NCBI GenBank assembly: GCA_964425215.1
Contig: CAYRLW010000021.1
Span: 1 to 50,970, forward strand
Source of the DNA: CAYRLW01 sp964425215
Lineage (GTDB): Bacteria; Spirochaetota; Spirochaetia; Treponematales; Breznakiellaceae
Length of the DNA: 50,970 nt
Reading direction: 5' to 3'
Part shown: positions 1 to 9,094 of the stretch, piece by piece
Position numbering within the stretch: the first letter of the stretch is position 1
How the letters are laid out: the number at the start of each line of letters is the position of its first letter
Notes under the pieces: generated by a model
What the model was told of the DNA's origin: nothing
What the model saw: the letters and a program-made list of their open reading frames with translations, nothing else
Databases searched by the model: none
Position numbers and translations under genes: made by a program

Positions 1-2
1 GG

Positions 3-2207
3 TTCCCGGACCAGGAACTAAAGGATGGCCGGAAACATACGGACAATCAGGTTCAAGAAGAACCGGACCAAAACGCCGTTCTGGGCCAGAGCGGGCTTTC
101 GGAAAAGCTGGCTCCGGTGGAGGTGTCCATCTATTGTACCGCCAGCGATGGTGATGATGGGGAAGCGGACGAAGCCGATGGGGGTTCCGGAAACCCGGAG
201 ACCGAGGATACCGAAGCGATTACCCTGGTATCTCCCGTGGAACGGGAAGCCCTTGCGGTAGCCCGCCGTATCGTCGAAGGGATTCGACGATGTGAGTTTT
301 CTTTAGGTGACGTGGCCCTGCTCTTTAGGACCACCACGCATCAGAACGTTTACGAACGGATCTTCCGCCACGTGGGCATCCCTTTTACCCCCGCCGATCC
401 CCGGGGACTGTATTCGGAGGGACCAGCCAACGATATCTACGCCCTGTTACGGTTAACCCTTTTCCCGACCGATAAAAATGCCTACGCTACGGTCCTCCGT
501 TCCCCCTTTGTTCGGCTTGGGGACGACGCTTTCGCTTGGATCATGCTCAATTTTACCGGCCAACCCTTTCCCGAGGAGGTTTCCAAAACGTGGTTTTCAT
601 CGGAAGAGGATCTTCGACGGTTTGAACAGGGAAGAAAGCTCTATAGGGAAGTAATCGAACGTATTGATAGGGAACCCATCGCTTCAATTATCTCTTTTTT
701 ATGGTACCCATCGGGGTACCGTTCTTTCCTTTTACGGGATCCCGATCTGACTTCCAACTTGGAACACTTTGAGTACCTGTACAATTTGGCCTTGGAAGGG
801 GATTCCAGGCATTACAGTATGGGTGCTTTTTTGGATTTTCTGGCACCCCTTATGGGAACCTACGAAAAAATGGAGGGGGGAGATGTTTCGGTGGATCCCC
901 GGAGGGTCAATTTTTTAACGATCCACAAAAGCAAGGGATTGCAATTTCCCGTGGTTATCCTTCCGTCCATCGGTTCCAAAGGGAACAGTAAAAAAAACGG
1001 CAAACCCTACTACTACGATGCCGAATTTGGTCCGGTGGTAAACAGCCGAGACGAAACCGCCCCTCGGAACGCGAAATCTATCAATTACCTGTACGAACGG
1101 TGCAAAGAATCAATGGAAAAACAAGAGCTGGCGGAGCTTAAACGGCTTTTTTACGTGGGTGCGACCCGGGCGGAACACCGACTGTTGTTATTCGGGACGT
1201 ACAAGATCAAAAAGGATAGCCCAGTCACATCGGATATGGGGGGCCTGGAGTTCCTTAAAAACCTTGCTAAGGCCGACGATACGGCCAATTCTTTTCTGAC
1301 GCTTCTTTCCCAGGGTCTTCAAGGGGCATCGGAAAAGTCTCTTCCGATACGGGTACATCGAATAGGGCCCTTAAACGTTAAGGACCGCCAACCGGAGCTC
1401 CAAACCCTGGAACAGGACCTGCTAACCGCCCTGAGGACGGGGCCCCATGGGGTGGAAGAACTGGGTAAAGGCCCCTCGTCTTCCGTCGCCATAAAGAAGC
1501 TCGAAACCTTCTACGCCCAAAGGACTCCGAGCGTGGTTTTCCATGAGAAAAAAACGACTTCCCCCAGCGAAATGGAACAATGGTTCCAAAGTACCAGGAC
1601 TGCCGGTCCCGGTATGGCCCTTCCAAGCCTATCTATCGATTCCTTGCTTTCCAAAGCCGATTTGGAAAGCGCCTTCGGAACCCTGTGCCATCACGCCATA
1701 GAAGCCACAATCCGGGGAACCTCCGTTGATATTCCACCCCCGGTCGGTCGGATATTTCAAAGCGCCGGGCTCCCGGTCTCGGATAGACAATCGCTTTTAC
1801 AGGAAGCGGTCACCCTCGCGAAGGCTTTTTTCTCCACTCGCATGGGGGAGTCGCTTTTGCGGGCGTCCCATCGAAGATCCGAATTTCCCTTTCTCCTTCC
1901 CCTTCCGACACCCGACGGCTCCACCGTTATGGTACAGGGGGTTATGGACGCCATCTTCGAGGATGGAAACCAGGCGGTCATAGTGGATTTTAAAACCGAC
2001 CGGACCAGAGACCCGGAGGCCCACCGTATCCAAATGGAATGCTACCGCCTAGCCGCCGCCGCTTTCTCCGACCTGCCGGTTAAAACCTATCTGGTCTACC
2101 TGCGGGAACCCACACCGGTAACGCTGGAAAGCCTCAAACCGTCGGACACGGAAACCCGGGTTTTCCTGGGGGATGTAGCCGTGGCCAGCCTTTCCCAGTC
2201 ACCGTAG
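3..2207 (+). CDS. addA: AddA/RecB-like helicase-nuclease, 3' part (5' end outside window)
   Basis: The reading frame is open from the first bases of the window, so this is the C-terminal 734 residues of a larger protein; the GTG at 117 is not the real start. UvrD-type superfamily 1 helicase motifs are visible: a motif V-like TIHKSKGLQFPVVIL and a motif VI-like LFYVGATRAEHRLLL. The C-terminal third has the RecB-family PD-(D/E)XK nuclease: GTLCHHAIEA, then QGVMDAI and the catalytic VIVDFKTDR, then QMECYRLAA. This two-part build fits the AddA subunit of AddAB, which resects DNA double-strand breaks for recombination; RecB is the alternative name and cannot be excluded because the N-terminal helicase half and any addB/recC neighbour are outside the window. 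No partner gene follows; the next gene is convergent. Confidence 0.8.
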   Translation, partial: FPDQELKDGRKHTDNQVQEEPDQNAVLGQSGLSEKLAPVEVSIYCTASDGDDGEADEADGGSGNPETEDTEAITLVSPVEREALAVARRIVEGIRRCEFSLGDVALLFRTTTHQNVYERIFRHVGIPFTPADPRGLYSEGPANDIYALLRLTLFPTDKNAYATVLRSPFVRLGDDAFAWIMLNFTGQPFPEEVSKTWFSSEEDLRRFEQGRKLYREVIERIDREPIASIISFLWYPSGYRSFLLRDPDLTSNLEHFEYLYNLALEGDSRHYSMGAFLDFLAPLMGTYEKMEGGDVSVDPRRVNFLTIHKSKGLQFPVVILPSIGSKGNSKKNGKPYYYDAEFGPVVNSRDETAPRNAKSINYLYERCKESMEKQELAELKRLFYVGATRAEHRLLLFGTYKIKKDSPVTSDMGGLEFLKNLAKADDTANSFLTLLSQGLQGASEKSLPIRVHRIGPLNVKDRQPELQTLEQDLLTALRTGPHGVEELGKGPSSSVAIKKLETFYAQRTPSVVFHEKKTTSPSEMEQWFQSTRTAGPGMALPSLSIDSLLSKADLESAFGTLCHHAIEATIRGTSVDIPPPVGRIFQSAGLPVSDRQSLLQEAVTLAKAFFSTRMGESLLRASHRRSEFPFLLPLPTPDGSTVMVQGVMDAIFEDGNQAVIVDFKTDRTRDPEAHRIQMECYRLAAAAFSDLPVKTYLVYLREPTPVTLESLKPSDTETRVFLGDVAVASLSQSP

Positions 2208-2277
2208 TTTCCCAGGAAGCCCTGTGCCATTGGCGCTTCGAGCTACGGCTGGCCGGACTAAGGCTTACCGGGCGCAC

Positions 2278-2311
2278 AAAAAAATACCCAGGAAGGGTCC
2301 CTTCCTGGGTA
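2278..2311 (-). terminator. Intrinsic terminator of the sugar ABC operon
   Basis: A 13-bp perfect inverted repeat (2285-2297 and 2299-2311, core ACCCAGGAAGGG) is followed on the minus strand by seven T residues (complement of 2278-2284). It lies downstream of the permease gene and between two convergent genes, so it most likely ends the minus-strand operon. Confidence 0.8.
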
Positions 2312-2333
2312 ATCGTTCATAGTTAACCTGTAC

Positions 2334-2394
2334 GGGGCCACCGGTCATAGAACCGATGGCCCCCCCACCAAAGGTGGGGGTCCACCAAAAGTGG
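2334..2394. repeat. Cluster of short hairpins in the permease 3' UTR
   Basis: Between the permease stop codon and the terminator there are consecutive small palindromes: an imperfect one at about 2337-2360, a perfect CCCCCACC/GGTGGGGG pair with an AAA loop at 2362-2380, and CCAC/GTGG at 2382-2394. None has a T-run. They would fold as a chain of hairpins in the operon transcript and may protect its 3' end; this role is inference. Confidence 0.45.
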
Positions 2395-2425
2395 TAGAAC
2401 ACCCCCGGTGGGTTCACATTTTTTA

Positions 2426-3616
2426 TCAACCGAGCCCGGATTTACGGCGGGTATAGATATCGTAGAACACGGCCAACAGCAGTACCAGCGCCTTGACCAC
2501 GTACTGCCAAGGGGCGCCGATGTTCATCAGGGACATACCGTTATTGATGGCCGCCATGACAAAACCGCCGACGATGGCCCCGATAACCGTACCGATACCG
2601 CCGGAAGCCGAAGCACCGCCGATGAAGCAGGCGGCGATGGCATCCAACTCGAACATATTCCCCGCCTGGGGTAGAGCGGAGTTCATGTACCCCGTAAATA
2701 CCACCCCCGAAAGGCCCGTTAAACCGCCCATAATCAGTTGGACGATAAACACAACCCGTTCAGAGTTGATACCCGAAAGCTTAGCCGACCGGGCGTTACC
2801 GCCGACGGCGTAGATGTAGCGGCCCAAAACGGTGTTATTGCTGATAAAGCTGAAAATTAAAATAGTCACGCCAAGGACGATTACCACGTTCGGCAAGCCC
2901 CGGTAGGTGGCGAATTTCCAACTTAAGGCCATTATCAGAACGCCGATTATAATAATTTTTAAAAGAAACGCGCCCATGGGGGAAACTTCAAATTGGTGTT
3001 TAATTTTATTATTTCTCGATTGAAGCTCGCTTATTAAATACAGGACGAATACGGCCAACCCTACAATTAAGGCGGTTATATAAAAGTCCCCCTTATCCAG
3101 GCTGGCAATATTCGCCATACCCGAGGCTATCTCCTTAAAGCCATCGTCCTTAAGGGCGATAGGCGTCACATTGGTGATGATGTAGGTAAGCCCCCGAAAT
3201 AGTAGCATCCCCGCCAGGGTCACGATAAACGCGGGGATCTTTACGTAGGCTATCCAAACGCCTTGAAACGCCCCGATTATTATGCCGATGATAATGCTAA
3301 TCGTAACCGTAGCCACCATGCCAATCCCTGTGTTGTACAACATGGCGCTAATGGCGCCAACGAACGCGACAACGGAACCAACCGACAGATCGATATTGCC
3401 GATAATAATTACCAGTACCATCCCTACGGCCAACAATAGAATGTAGCTGTTTTGGATAAAGATATTGGTAAAATTACGGGAATTAAGGTTTACTCCATTG
3501 GTTAGAAACGCGAAGGCGATCATAATCAACGCCAACATCAGAACCATCGAGTAATTTCGAATGTTGTTTTTTATCAGGGTTCGAAAATTGGCCCTGTTTA
3601 CCATAGTTCCGTCCAT
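2426..3616 (-). CDS. gguB: Monosaccharide ABC transporter permease (GguB/XylH family)
   Basis: Inner-membrane permease that would pass a sugar delivered by the periplasmic binding protein into the cell, powered by the ATPase gene just upstream. The 396 residues hold about ten hydrophobic segments; the segment GNIDLSVGSVVAF is the family hallmark of ribose/xylose/multiple-sugar permeases, and ACFIGGASASGGIGTV near the C-terminus is the other conserved block. Length fits the GguB/XylH group (about 400) rather than the shorter RbsC/MglC group. The start at 3616 has AAGGAG five bases upstream. It follows the ATPase stop codon by 9 bases and is last in the operon, before a strong terminator. Substrate is not readable from the permease alone. 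Confidence 0.88.
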   Translation of the reverse strand: MDGTMVNRANFRTLIKNNIRNYSMVLMLALIMIAFAFLTNGVNLNSRNFTNIFIQNSYILLLAVGMVLVIIIGNIDLSVGSVVAFVGAISAMLYNTGIGMVATVTISIIIGIIIGAFQGVWIAYVKIPAFIVTLAGMLLFRGLTYIITNVTPIALKDDGFKEIASGMANIASLDKGDFYITALIVGLAVFVLYLISELQSRNNKIKHQFEVSPMGAFLLKIIIIGVLIMALSWKFATYRGLPNVVIVLGVTILIFSFISNNTVLGRYIYAVGGNARSAKLSGINSERVVFIVQLIMGGLTGLSGVVFTGYMNSALPQAGNMFELDAIAACFIGGASASGGIGTVIGAIVGGFVMAAINNGMSLMNIGAPWQYVVKALVLLLAVFYDIYTRRKSGLG

Positions 3617-3625
3617 AGTAACTCC

Positions 3626-5304
3626 TTAATTGAGTAAGGCAATTTGCATAATCTTTTCTTGGGTTGCCTCTTCCCGCATTAACATACCCTTAATATGACC
3701 TTCATTCATCACGTAAATCCGGTCCGCCATACCAATCGCTTCGGGCAACTCGGAGGTGACCATAATGACGCTCTTGCCCTGGGCAACCAGATCGTTCAAA
3801 ATGTTATAAATTTCAGTTTTGGCGCCCACATCGATACCCCGAGTAGGCTCATCGACAATAAAAATATCCGGATTGGCTAAAAGACAACGGCTTAGGACAA
3901 CCTTCTGTTGGTTCCCGCCGGATAGATTTCGGGTAAGCTGATTAATAGTTGGAGTCTTAATTTTTAGCTCCGTTTTGTATTTCTCAGCTTCCAAAATTTC
4001 GTCCTCCGAGGAAACGACGCCGAATTTGGACAATTTATTAAGGCTAGAGATGGAAATATTGGATTTTACATCCTGAATAAGAATAAGCCCCAGGCTCTTT
4101 CTGTCCTCGGAAACGTATCCTATTCCCGCGTCCAGCGCCGCTTTTGACGATTCGATGGATACTTTCTTTCCCATCACGTACAGCTCCCCTTCGGATTTTG
4201 ATCCGTAGGAGTGCCCGTAAATGCTCATCATCAGTTCCGTACGTCCAGCCCCCATGGGACCGCAGAAAGCGAGGATCTCCCCCCGGCGCAGGTTAAACGA
4301 AACGTCATCCACCACCTTTATAGCGTGATAATCGGGGTGGTATACGGACCAATTTTTTACTTCCATCACCACATCCCCGGGAATGCTTTTTCGTTCGGGG
4401 AAACGGGCGGTTAAATCCCTTCCTACCATGTCCCGAATCATCATCTCTTCGGTAAGTTTATCCTTTTTAACATCGTAGGTGGAAATGGTTTTACCGTCCC
4501 GCATGATGGTTACCGTATCGGCGATTTTTAACACCTCGTTCAATTTGTGGGAAATCATAATCGAGGTAATACCTTGATTTTTCAGTTCCACGATCAATTC
4601 GAGGAGTTTTTCGCTTTCGTCATCGTTTAACGAAGAGGTAGGCTCGTCTAAAATTAACAGTTCAACTTTTTTTGACAGCGCCCGAGCTATTTCCACGAGC
4701 TGTTGCTTCCCCACCCCCATTTTGCTGACAATAGTGGCGGGATTTTCTTTAAGACCCACCTGATCCAGATATTTTTTTGATTCCCGAATATAATAATNNN
4801 NNNNNNNNNNNNNNNNNNNNNNNNNNNNNNNNNNNNNNNNNNNNNNNNNNNNNNNNNNNNNNNNNNNNNNNNNNNNNNNNNNNNNNNNNNNNNNNNNTTT
4901 TCTTTAAGACCCACCTGATCCAGATATTTTTTTGATTCCCGAATATAATAATCCCAGGGAATAATTCCCAATTTGGTTTTCATATGTCCGAGAAAGATGT
5001 TTTCATAGATTGATAAATAGGGACTAAGGGCCAATTCCTGGTGAATAATCGCCAGCCCCTCTTTTTCACTGTCCTTAACACTATGGTAATGGGTTTCAGC
5101 GCCCTTAAAGAACACTTTCCCCGCGTAGCTACCCTTAGGATATACGCCACTAATCACGCTCATCAACGTGGATTTACCGGCCCCGTTTTCTCCGCACAGC
5201 GAATGGATCTCACCTTTCTTAACTTTAAGATTGACATTATCCAACGCCCGGACTCCGGGAAATTCCTTGGTCAAATTCTGAATCTCAAGAATAAATTCGC
5301 TCAT
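3626..5304 (-). CDS. gguA: Sugar ABC transporter ATPase, two NBDs (GguA family); split by an artefactual gap
   Basis: ATP-hydrolysing subunit of a monosaccharide importer. First nucleotide-binding domain: Walker A GENGAGKS (residues 38-45), signature GVGKQQLVEIARAL, Walker B LLILDEPTSSL. Second domain: degenerate Walker A GPMGAGRTE, signature LSGGNQQK, Walker B IFIVDEPTRGID. The VGKQQ form of the first signature and the degenerate second Walker A are typical of MglA/XylG/GguA proteins. Coordinates include 100 N (4798-4897) plus a duplicated copy of the 55 flanking bases; removing these 155 bases restores one frame of 507 codons, the normal family length, so the gene is intact. It lies between the binding-protein gene (68 bases with a terminator-like hairpin) and the permease (9 bases). 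Confidence 0.9.
4798..4897. other. 100-N scaffold gap with overlapping flanks (no real missing sequence)
   Basis: The 55 bases before the gap (4743-4797) are identical to the 55 after it (4898-4952). A shared 55-mer is what two de Bruijn contigs leave at a join, so the gap is nominal and the repeat is an artefact. Collapsing it keeps the ATPase in frame. Confidence 0.93.
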
Positions 5305-5331
5305 CCTGGCTTCCTATTTCCGGTAAATAGA

Positions 5332-5360
5332 AAAACCGGACAGTTAAACTGTCCGGTTTT
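5332..5360 (-). terminator. Terminator/attenuator between binding protein and ATPase genes
   Basis: A 14-bp perfect inverted repeat (5332-5345 and 5347-5360, AAAACCGGACAGTT) lies just after the binding-protein stop codon and ends in a U-rich stretch on the minus strand. Hairpins here are common in sugar ABC operons, where partial termination yields more binding protein than membrane parts. Confidence 0.75.
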
Positions 5361-5372
5361 CGTTAACAATTA

Positions 5373-6479
5373 TTATTTAATATCGGATGCTTTGTAGTAA
5401 CCGCTGTCGATCATGACAGACTGGAAGTTGTCTTTGGTAACCACAACCGGTTCAAGAAGGTACGATTTTACAATCTTCTTTCCAGTGTCGTAGGAGGTGG
5501 TATCCAAGCGAGCGCCAGCGATGTTGGGAGCCTGGCCCTTAAGCAGAGCGTCAGCCAATTCGATGGTAGCGGAAGCGAGCTTGCGGGTGTCTTTGAACAC
5601 GGTCATGTACTGCTTGCCGTCTTTGATTGCCTGAATGGAGGCGAGTTCACCGTCCTGGCCGGTAACCACGGGCAATTTGCTCTGGTACTTGGCGTCGGAG
5701 GAGAGGGCTTCGATGATGGCCCGGGCGAGGGTGTCGTTGGGGGCCAAAACGCCGTCCAAGGTTACCTTGGCCGCGTCGTTGTTCAACAGGTTCTCCATCC
5801 GGGTCTTGGCCACGTCAGCTCTCCAGTTCTCGGTGGTGATCCGGGTAAAGTTAGCCGAATCGGAGGAACTAAGGGGAGCGGGTCCGACCAATACGAGGGC
5901 GCCACTGTCCACGTAGGGTTTCAGCACGCTCATAGCGCCGTCAAAGAATACCTTGGCGTTGTTGTCCGTGGGAGCTCCGGCGAACAGGGTGATGTACTTG
6001 GGAGCGGCTTTGGTAGCCTTGGGAAGGTTAAGGGCGGTTTCCAGCGCCTTGCCCTGGAACTGGCCAACCTTGAAGTTATCGAAGGTGATGTAGTAGTCAT
6101 AGTCTCCGGAACCGGTGATAAGCCGATCGTAGGCGATAACGATTACCTTGTCTTTGGCCGCGTCAGCCACCGCTGAAACGACGCCCTCGTTGACCGAACC
6201 GATTACCAACAGCTTGGCGCCCTTGGTCAGCATATCCTGGATCTGCTGGTTCTGCTTGCTCTGATCCGCATCCCCGTAGGTAACTTCCGCCAAATAACCC
6301 TTGGCTTCCGCGTCCGACTTCAGAGCCGCGCCGTCTTTCTGCCACCGTTCCACATGGGTTTCGGGCATCGCAAGACCGATAAGGACCTTCTTCCCGGCGC
6401 CACCTTGCTGTTGACCGTTAGCGAACGCAAAGGTTCCCGCCACGGTCAGGGCCAATAGAGCGATTAGAATTTTCTTCAT
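5373..6479 (-). CDS. chvE: ChvE-like periplasmic multiple-sugar-binding protein
   Basis: Periplasmic substrate-binding protein for the adjacent GguA/GguB transporter. The start is placed at 6479 (MKKILIALLALTVAG) because it has AGGAGG upstream and begins a signal peptide ending AFA-NGQQQ; no lipobox cysteine is seen, so it should be a soluble 368-residue periplasmic protein. Family marks: PETHVERW near the N-terminus, QDMLTKGAKLLVIGSVN, VIAYDRLI, and VVTGQDGE for the sugar-contacting D-residue loop. This pattern matches the ChvE/GguAB group (aldose sugars such as glucose, galactose, arabinose, xylose); the exact sugar cannot be told. The gene has its own predicted promoter and a 14-bp inverted repeat upstream. 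Confidence 0.88.
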   Translation of the reverse strand: MKKILIALLALTVAGTFAFANGQQQGGAGKKVLIGLAMPETHVERWQKDGAALKSDAEAKGYLAEVTYGDADQSKQNQQIQDMLTKGAKLLVIGSVNEGVVSAVADAAKDKVIVIAYDRLITGSGDYDYYITFDNFKVGQFQGKALETALNLPKATKAAPKYITLFAGAPTDNNAKVFFDGAMSVLKPYVDSGALVLVGPAPLSSSDSANFTRITTENWRADVAKTRMENLLNNDAAKVTLDGVLAPNDTLARAIIEALSSDAKYQSKLPVVTGQDGELASIQAIKDGKQYMTVFKDTRKLASATIELADALLKGQAPNIAGARLDTTSYDTGKKIVKSYLLEPVVVTKDNFQSVMIDSGYYKASDIK

Positions 6480-6505
6480 AAATCTCCTACCTCCTGGTAA
6501 AATAG

Positions 6506-6584
6506 ATACTCTATTATGCAACCCCTTTTAAATATTTGAAAATCGTAAAATTTTGACAATGTAAAGTAAAATTTTCAAATATTT
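6506..6584 (-). promoter_or_regulatory. Predicted chvE promoter with a 14-bp inverted repeat (candidate operator)
   Basis: Two arms of a perfect inverted repeat, AAATATTTGAAAAT (6530-6543) and ATTTTCAAATATTT (6571-6584), are centred 41 bp apart, about four helical turns. The near arm overlaps the -35 region of a minus-strand promoter with -10 CATAAT (complement of 6513-6518) and predicted start near 6506, 26 bases ahead of chvE. A regulator, plausibly the YesN-type protein encoded upstream, may bind here; that link is inference. Confidence 0.5.
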
Positions 6585-6622
6585 TAACCAACAACCCCCG
6601 CTCTAGTACAATTTTGATATCA

Positions 6623-7579
6623 TTATTTTACCGGTTTAAGGACGTTGCGGTACACATCTTCGGCGGAATGGAAGCCGTCTTTGATTACCGTCTCGTCCAT
6701 ATTCCACTTGTAGACCGCCGTGGGTTCCTCGATATACGAGGCGATCATGGTACCGCTCTTATTGTCCATCAGCGTATCGTAGGGAAAGGCCGAATGGGTA
6801 GCTATTGCCACGGCCAGCTGGGCGGCCCGGGTAGCCAATTTCGCGATGGGTTTATAGACCGTCATAAGCTGGGTACCCTCGACCACCCTTTGACAGTTGT
6901 TAAGGTCCGCGTCCTGACCTACCACGGCGATTTTTCCCGCCAAACGGCGCTCGGAAAGCAACTGAATCGCCGCGTTGGCTATCTGATCGTTTCCGCAGGA
7001 AATGGCGTCTATATCCGTGGTGGTGTCCAACACCTTGCCAATTTTGTCCAAAGCTTCGTCAAAACTCCACTGTTCCAGCCAAATATCCTGAATAATCTGA
7101 ATTTGTCCCCCCTTAATCTTCGGGGTAAGGATATCGAATAGACCGTTGTGCACCAGGTAACTGTTATTATCCCGCACCGAACCGTTCACCACCAAATATT
7201 TTCCCTGGGGAACCGCCTTCGTTAAGGCTTCCCCAAAAAGGCGGCCCACCTTAACGTTATCAAAGGAAATATACGCGTCGATGGGAACCCCTATAATCAT
7301 CCTATCGTAGGCCACCACCGGTATCCCCGAATCTTTAACCTGTTTAATCGCCCCGGCTATCATCTCCGTATCGTGGGCGATGACAACCAGAACATCGATA
7401 TGTTGGTTCATTAAAAAGTTGATCTGGGCGATCTGCTCCTTAATCCCCCCCGCAGACATTTGGACGATTACATCGGCCCCCAATTCTCTGGCCGCTCCGG
7501 TAAAAATCTTTAAATCCTTATTCCACCGCTCAATAATAAAGGTGTCCGTGGCGATAGAAAAACCAATGGTTATCTTCCC
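6623..7579 (-). CDS. XylF-like periplasmic sugar-binding protein, N-terminus lost in gap
   Basis: The visible 318 residues begin at GKITIGFSIATDTF right at the gap, so the start codon and signal peptide are missing. Sugar-binding protein marks are ERWNKDLKIF, VVAYDRMI, YISFDNVKVG, VRDNNSYL, and VVGQDADLNNC, which read closest to D-xylose-binding XylF. It sits between the response regulator and chvE, without its own ATPase or permease. It could feed the downstream GguAB transporter or act as the sensory binding protein of the two-component system, as XylFII does in clostridia. It appears fused in frame to the response regulator only because the N run is arbitrarily 100 long; it should be a separate gene. 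Confidence 0.8.
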   Translation of the reverse strand, partial: GKITIGFSIATDTFIIERWNKDLKIFTGAARELGADVIVQMSAGGIKEQIAQINFLMNQHIDVLVVIAHDTEMIAGAIKQVKDSGIPVVAYDRMIIGVPIDAYISFDNVKVGRLFGEALTKAVPQGKYLVVNGSVRDNNSYLVHNGLFDILTPKIKGGQIQIIQDIWLEQWSFDEALDKIGKVLDTTTDIDAISCGNDQIANAAIQLLSERRLAGKIAVVGQDADLNNCQRVVEGTQLMTVYKPIAKLATRAAQLAVAIATHSAFPYDTLMDNKSGTMIASYIEEPTAVYKWNMDETVIKDGFHSAEDVYRNVLKPVK

Positions 7580-7679
7580 NNNNNNNNNNNNNNNNNNNNN
7601 NNNNNNNNNNNNNNNNNNNNNNNNNNNNNNNNNNNNNNNNNNNNNNNNNNNNNNNNNNNNNNNNNNNNNNNNNNNNNNN
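7580..7679. other. 100-N scaffold gap (real missing sequence)
   Basis: The flanks do not match each other, so sequence of unknown length is missing here. It should contain the last residues of the response regulator and the start and signal peptide of the XylF-like protein. Confidence 0.85.
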
Positions 7680-9094
7680 CTAAAAAGCTTGCTAAAATAG
7701 TTCGGATCCTGATAACCCACGGCGTAGGAAACTTCTTTGATGGTCATTCGCCTTTCCCGGATCAGTTTTTCTGCTTTTTCTATCCGAAGTTCGGTAATAA
7801 AATCGATAAAATTGGTGCGCAGGTGCTCCGAAAAAAGTCGGCTTAAATAGGCGGTGGAAACTTGGGCCGCCTCCGCCGTATCGGTAAGCTGAATCTGTTC
7901 GGTATACCGTTCCTGGATATAGGCGATCGCTTTTACCAAGGGCAGAGGAAAGTTTCCCGCCCTTTGTCGAGCGAACAAATCGTAGATTTTATCAAACCCA
8001 TGTTCACTCCAGGCTTCCCATTCGGATATGCTTTCCAGGGGCATAATTTCTTCCGCGGGGTATATGACCATCTCTTCTTCCGAAGGACCGCTGTAGTACC
8101 CCGTCGCGGAATCCAATAGCAGGGTAAAAAAAGCCGTCATTTTCCCCTTGGCCATGGTAAAATCGCTGGACGCGAAAATCTCCTCCCACAATTCCGTAAA
8201 AAGTTGGCGAACCTTCTCCTTATCCTGGATACCGATTTTTCTGCGTATTTGAATTATGCGGAGCCGTTCCCGGAGTTGTCGATCCACGTCGGTTCGTTTT
8301 CTCCGTAATTCGCTTTGGGCCTCTTCGCAGGACATATACAGATCCCACCCCCGTTGGGGTGTACCCACGGCGAAGGCGCTAAAAATGGACTCCGGAACCG
8401 TGGATTTGATGATATCCTCCAGTTCCCGGGCAATGTGGTCCCGGTTTACGTCCTCGCTGATAAGATAGATGCCCCGATTTAAGTGGATCGTAAAAAGGCA
8501 ACGGTGCCGAAAGGATAGTTTAGAGGCGATAGTCCCGCACCACTGCTGTCTATCCTCCTCCAATTCCACCAAACAGACGATACCCCGGTCCGAATGTAAG
8601 CCCAACAACTCCCGCCACCGAGCCCATTCCTCCTCCGACATCTTCTCCCACATTGTCTCTTTTAAAAACCGCCGTTCCGCTACGTCCGCCGATGGTTCCG
8701 CTAAAAGGGGACTTTCTCGTTTTTCCAGGGCCGTTCGTACCGAATTGAGGGTGGAAAGGAACATTTTTTTCGACACGGGCTTTACCAAATACGCGAATAT
8801 TCCCAAGGGTATGGCCCTTTGGGCCAGGTCAAACCGCTCGTAGGCTGTGGAAAGGATAAACACGATCTGAGGATTTTTTTCGTGAACCTCGGAAATTACC
8901 TCTATACCGTCCATCCCCGGAATGTTGATATCCATAAAAACCACATCGGGTTTTAGTTCCCGGATCAACCGGAGGGCCTCAAAGCCCGAACGGGCCTTTC
9001 CCACCAGAGAAAATTCCTGGGAAAGGGAATCCAACATAAAGGCGTAACTATCCAAAACGGGCTCTTCATCGTCCACAATCAATACACGGTACAT
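7680..9094 (-). CDS. YesN-type response regulator (REC + AraC HTH), 3' end lost in gap
   Basis: Cytoplasmic transcription regulator paired with the kinase encoded just upstream. REC domain at residues 1-120: acidic pocket VDDEE, phospho-acceptor Asp in VFMDINIPGMDG, and the conserved Lys in FAYLVKPV. A middle region of about 250 residues follows, then an AraC/XylS double HTH: IQLTDTAEAAQVSTAYLSRL and TIKEVSYAVGYQDPNYFSKLF, where the gap begins. Only the last ten to twenty residues should be missing. The start ATG at 9094 overlaps the kinase gene by 16 bases, so the two are translationally coupled. Likely targets are the downstream sugar-binding and transport genes. Confidence 0.88.

Noticed and set aside
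117..261. Start of the helicase-nuclease at 117 and a small plus-strand ORF at 25-261
   Set aside because: The main frame is open from base 3, so the gene enters from outside the window. The small ORF is an out-of-frame shadow with no ribosome site.
4743..4952. A 55-base direct repeat around the gap that could be read as a target-site or transposon duplication
   Set aside because: An identical 55-base overlap occurs at a second gap (47399-47608). This uniform size is an assembly k-mer signature, and collapsing it restores the gene.
6623..9094. An apparent 823-residue fusion of REC-AraC regulator and sugar-binding protein
   Set aside because: The two parts are joined only through the 100-N run, whose length is arbitrary. 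The regulator is cytoplasmic and the binding protein periplasmic, so two separate genes are far more likely.
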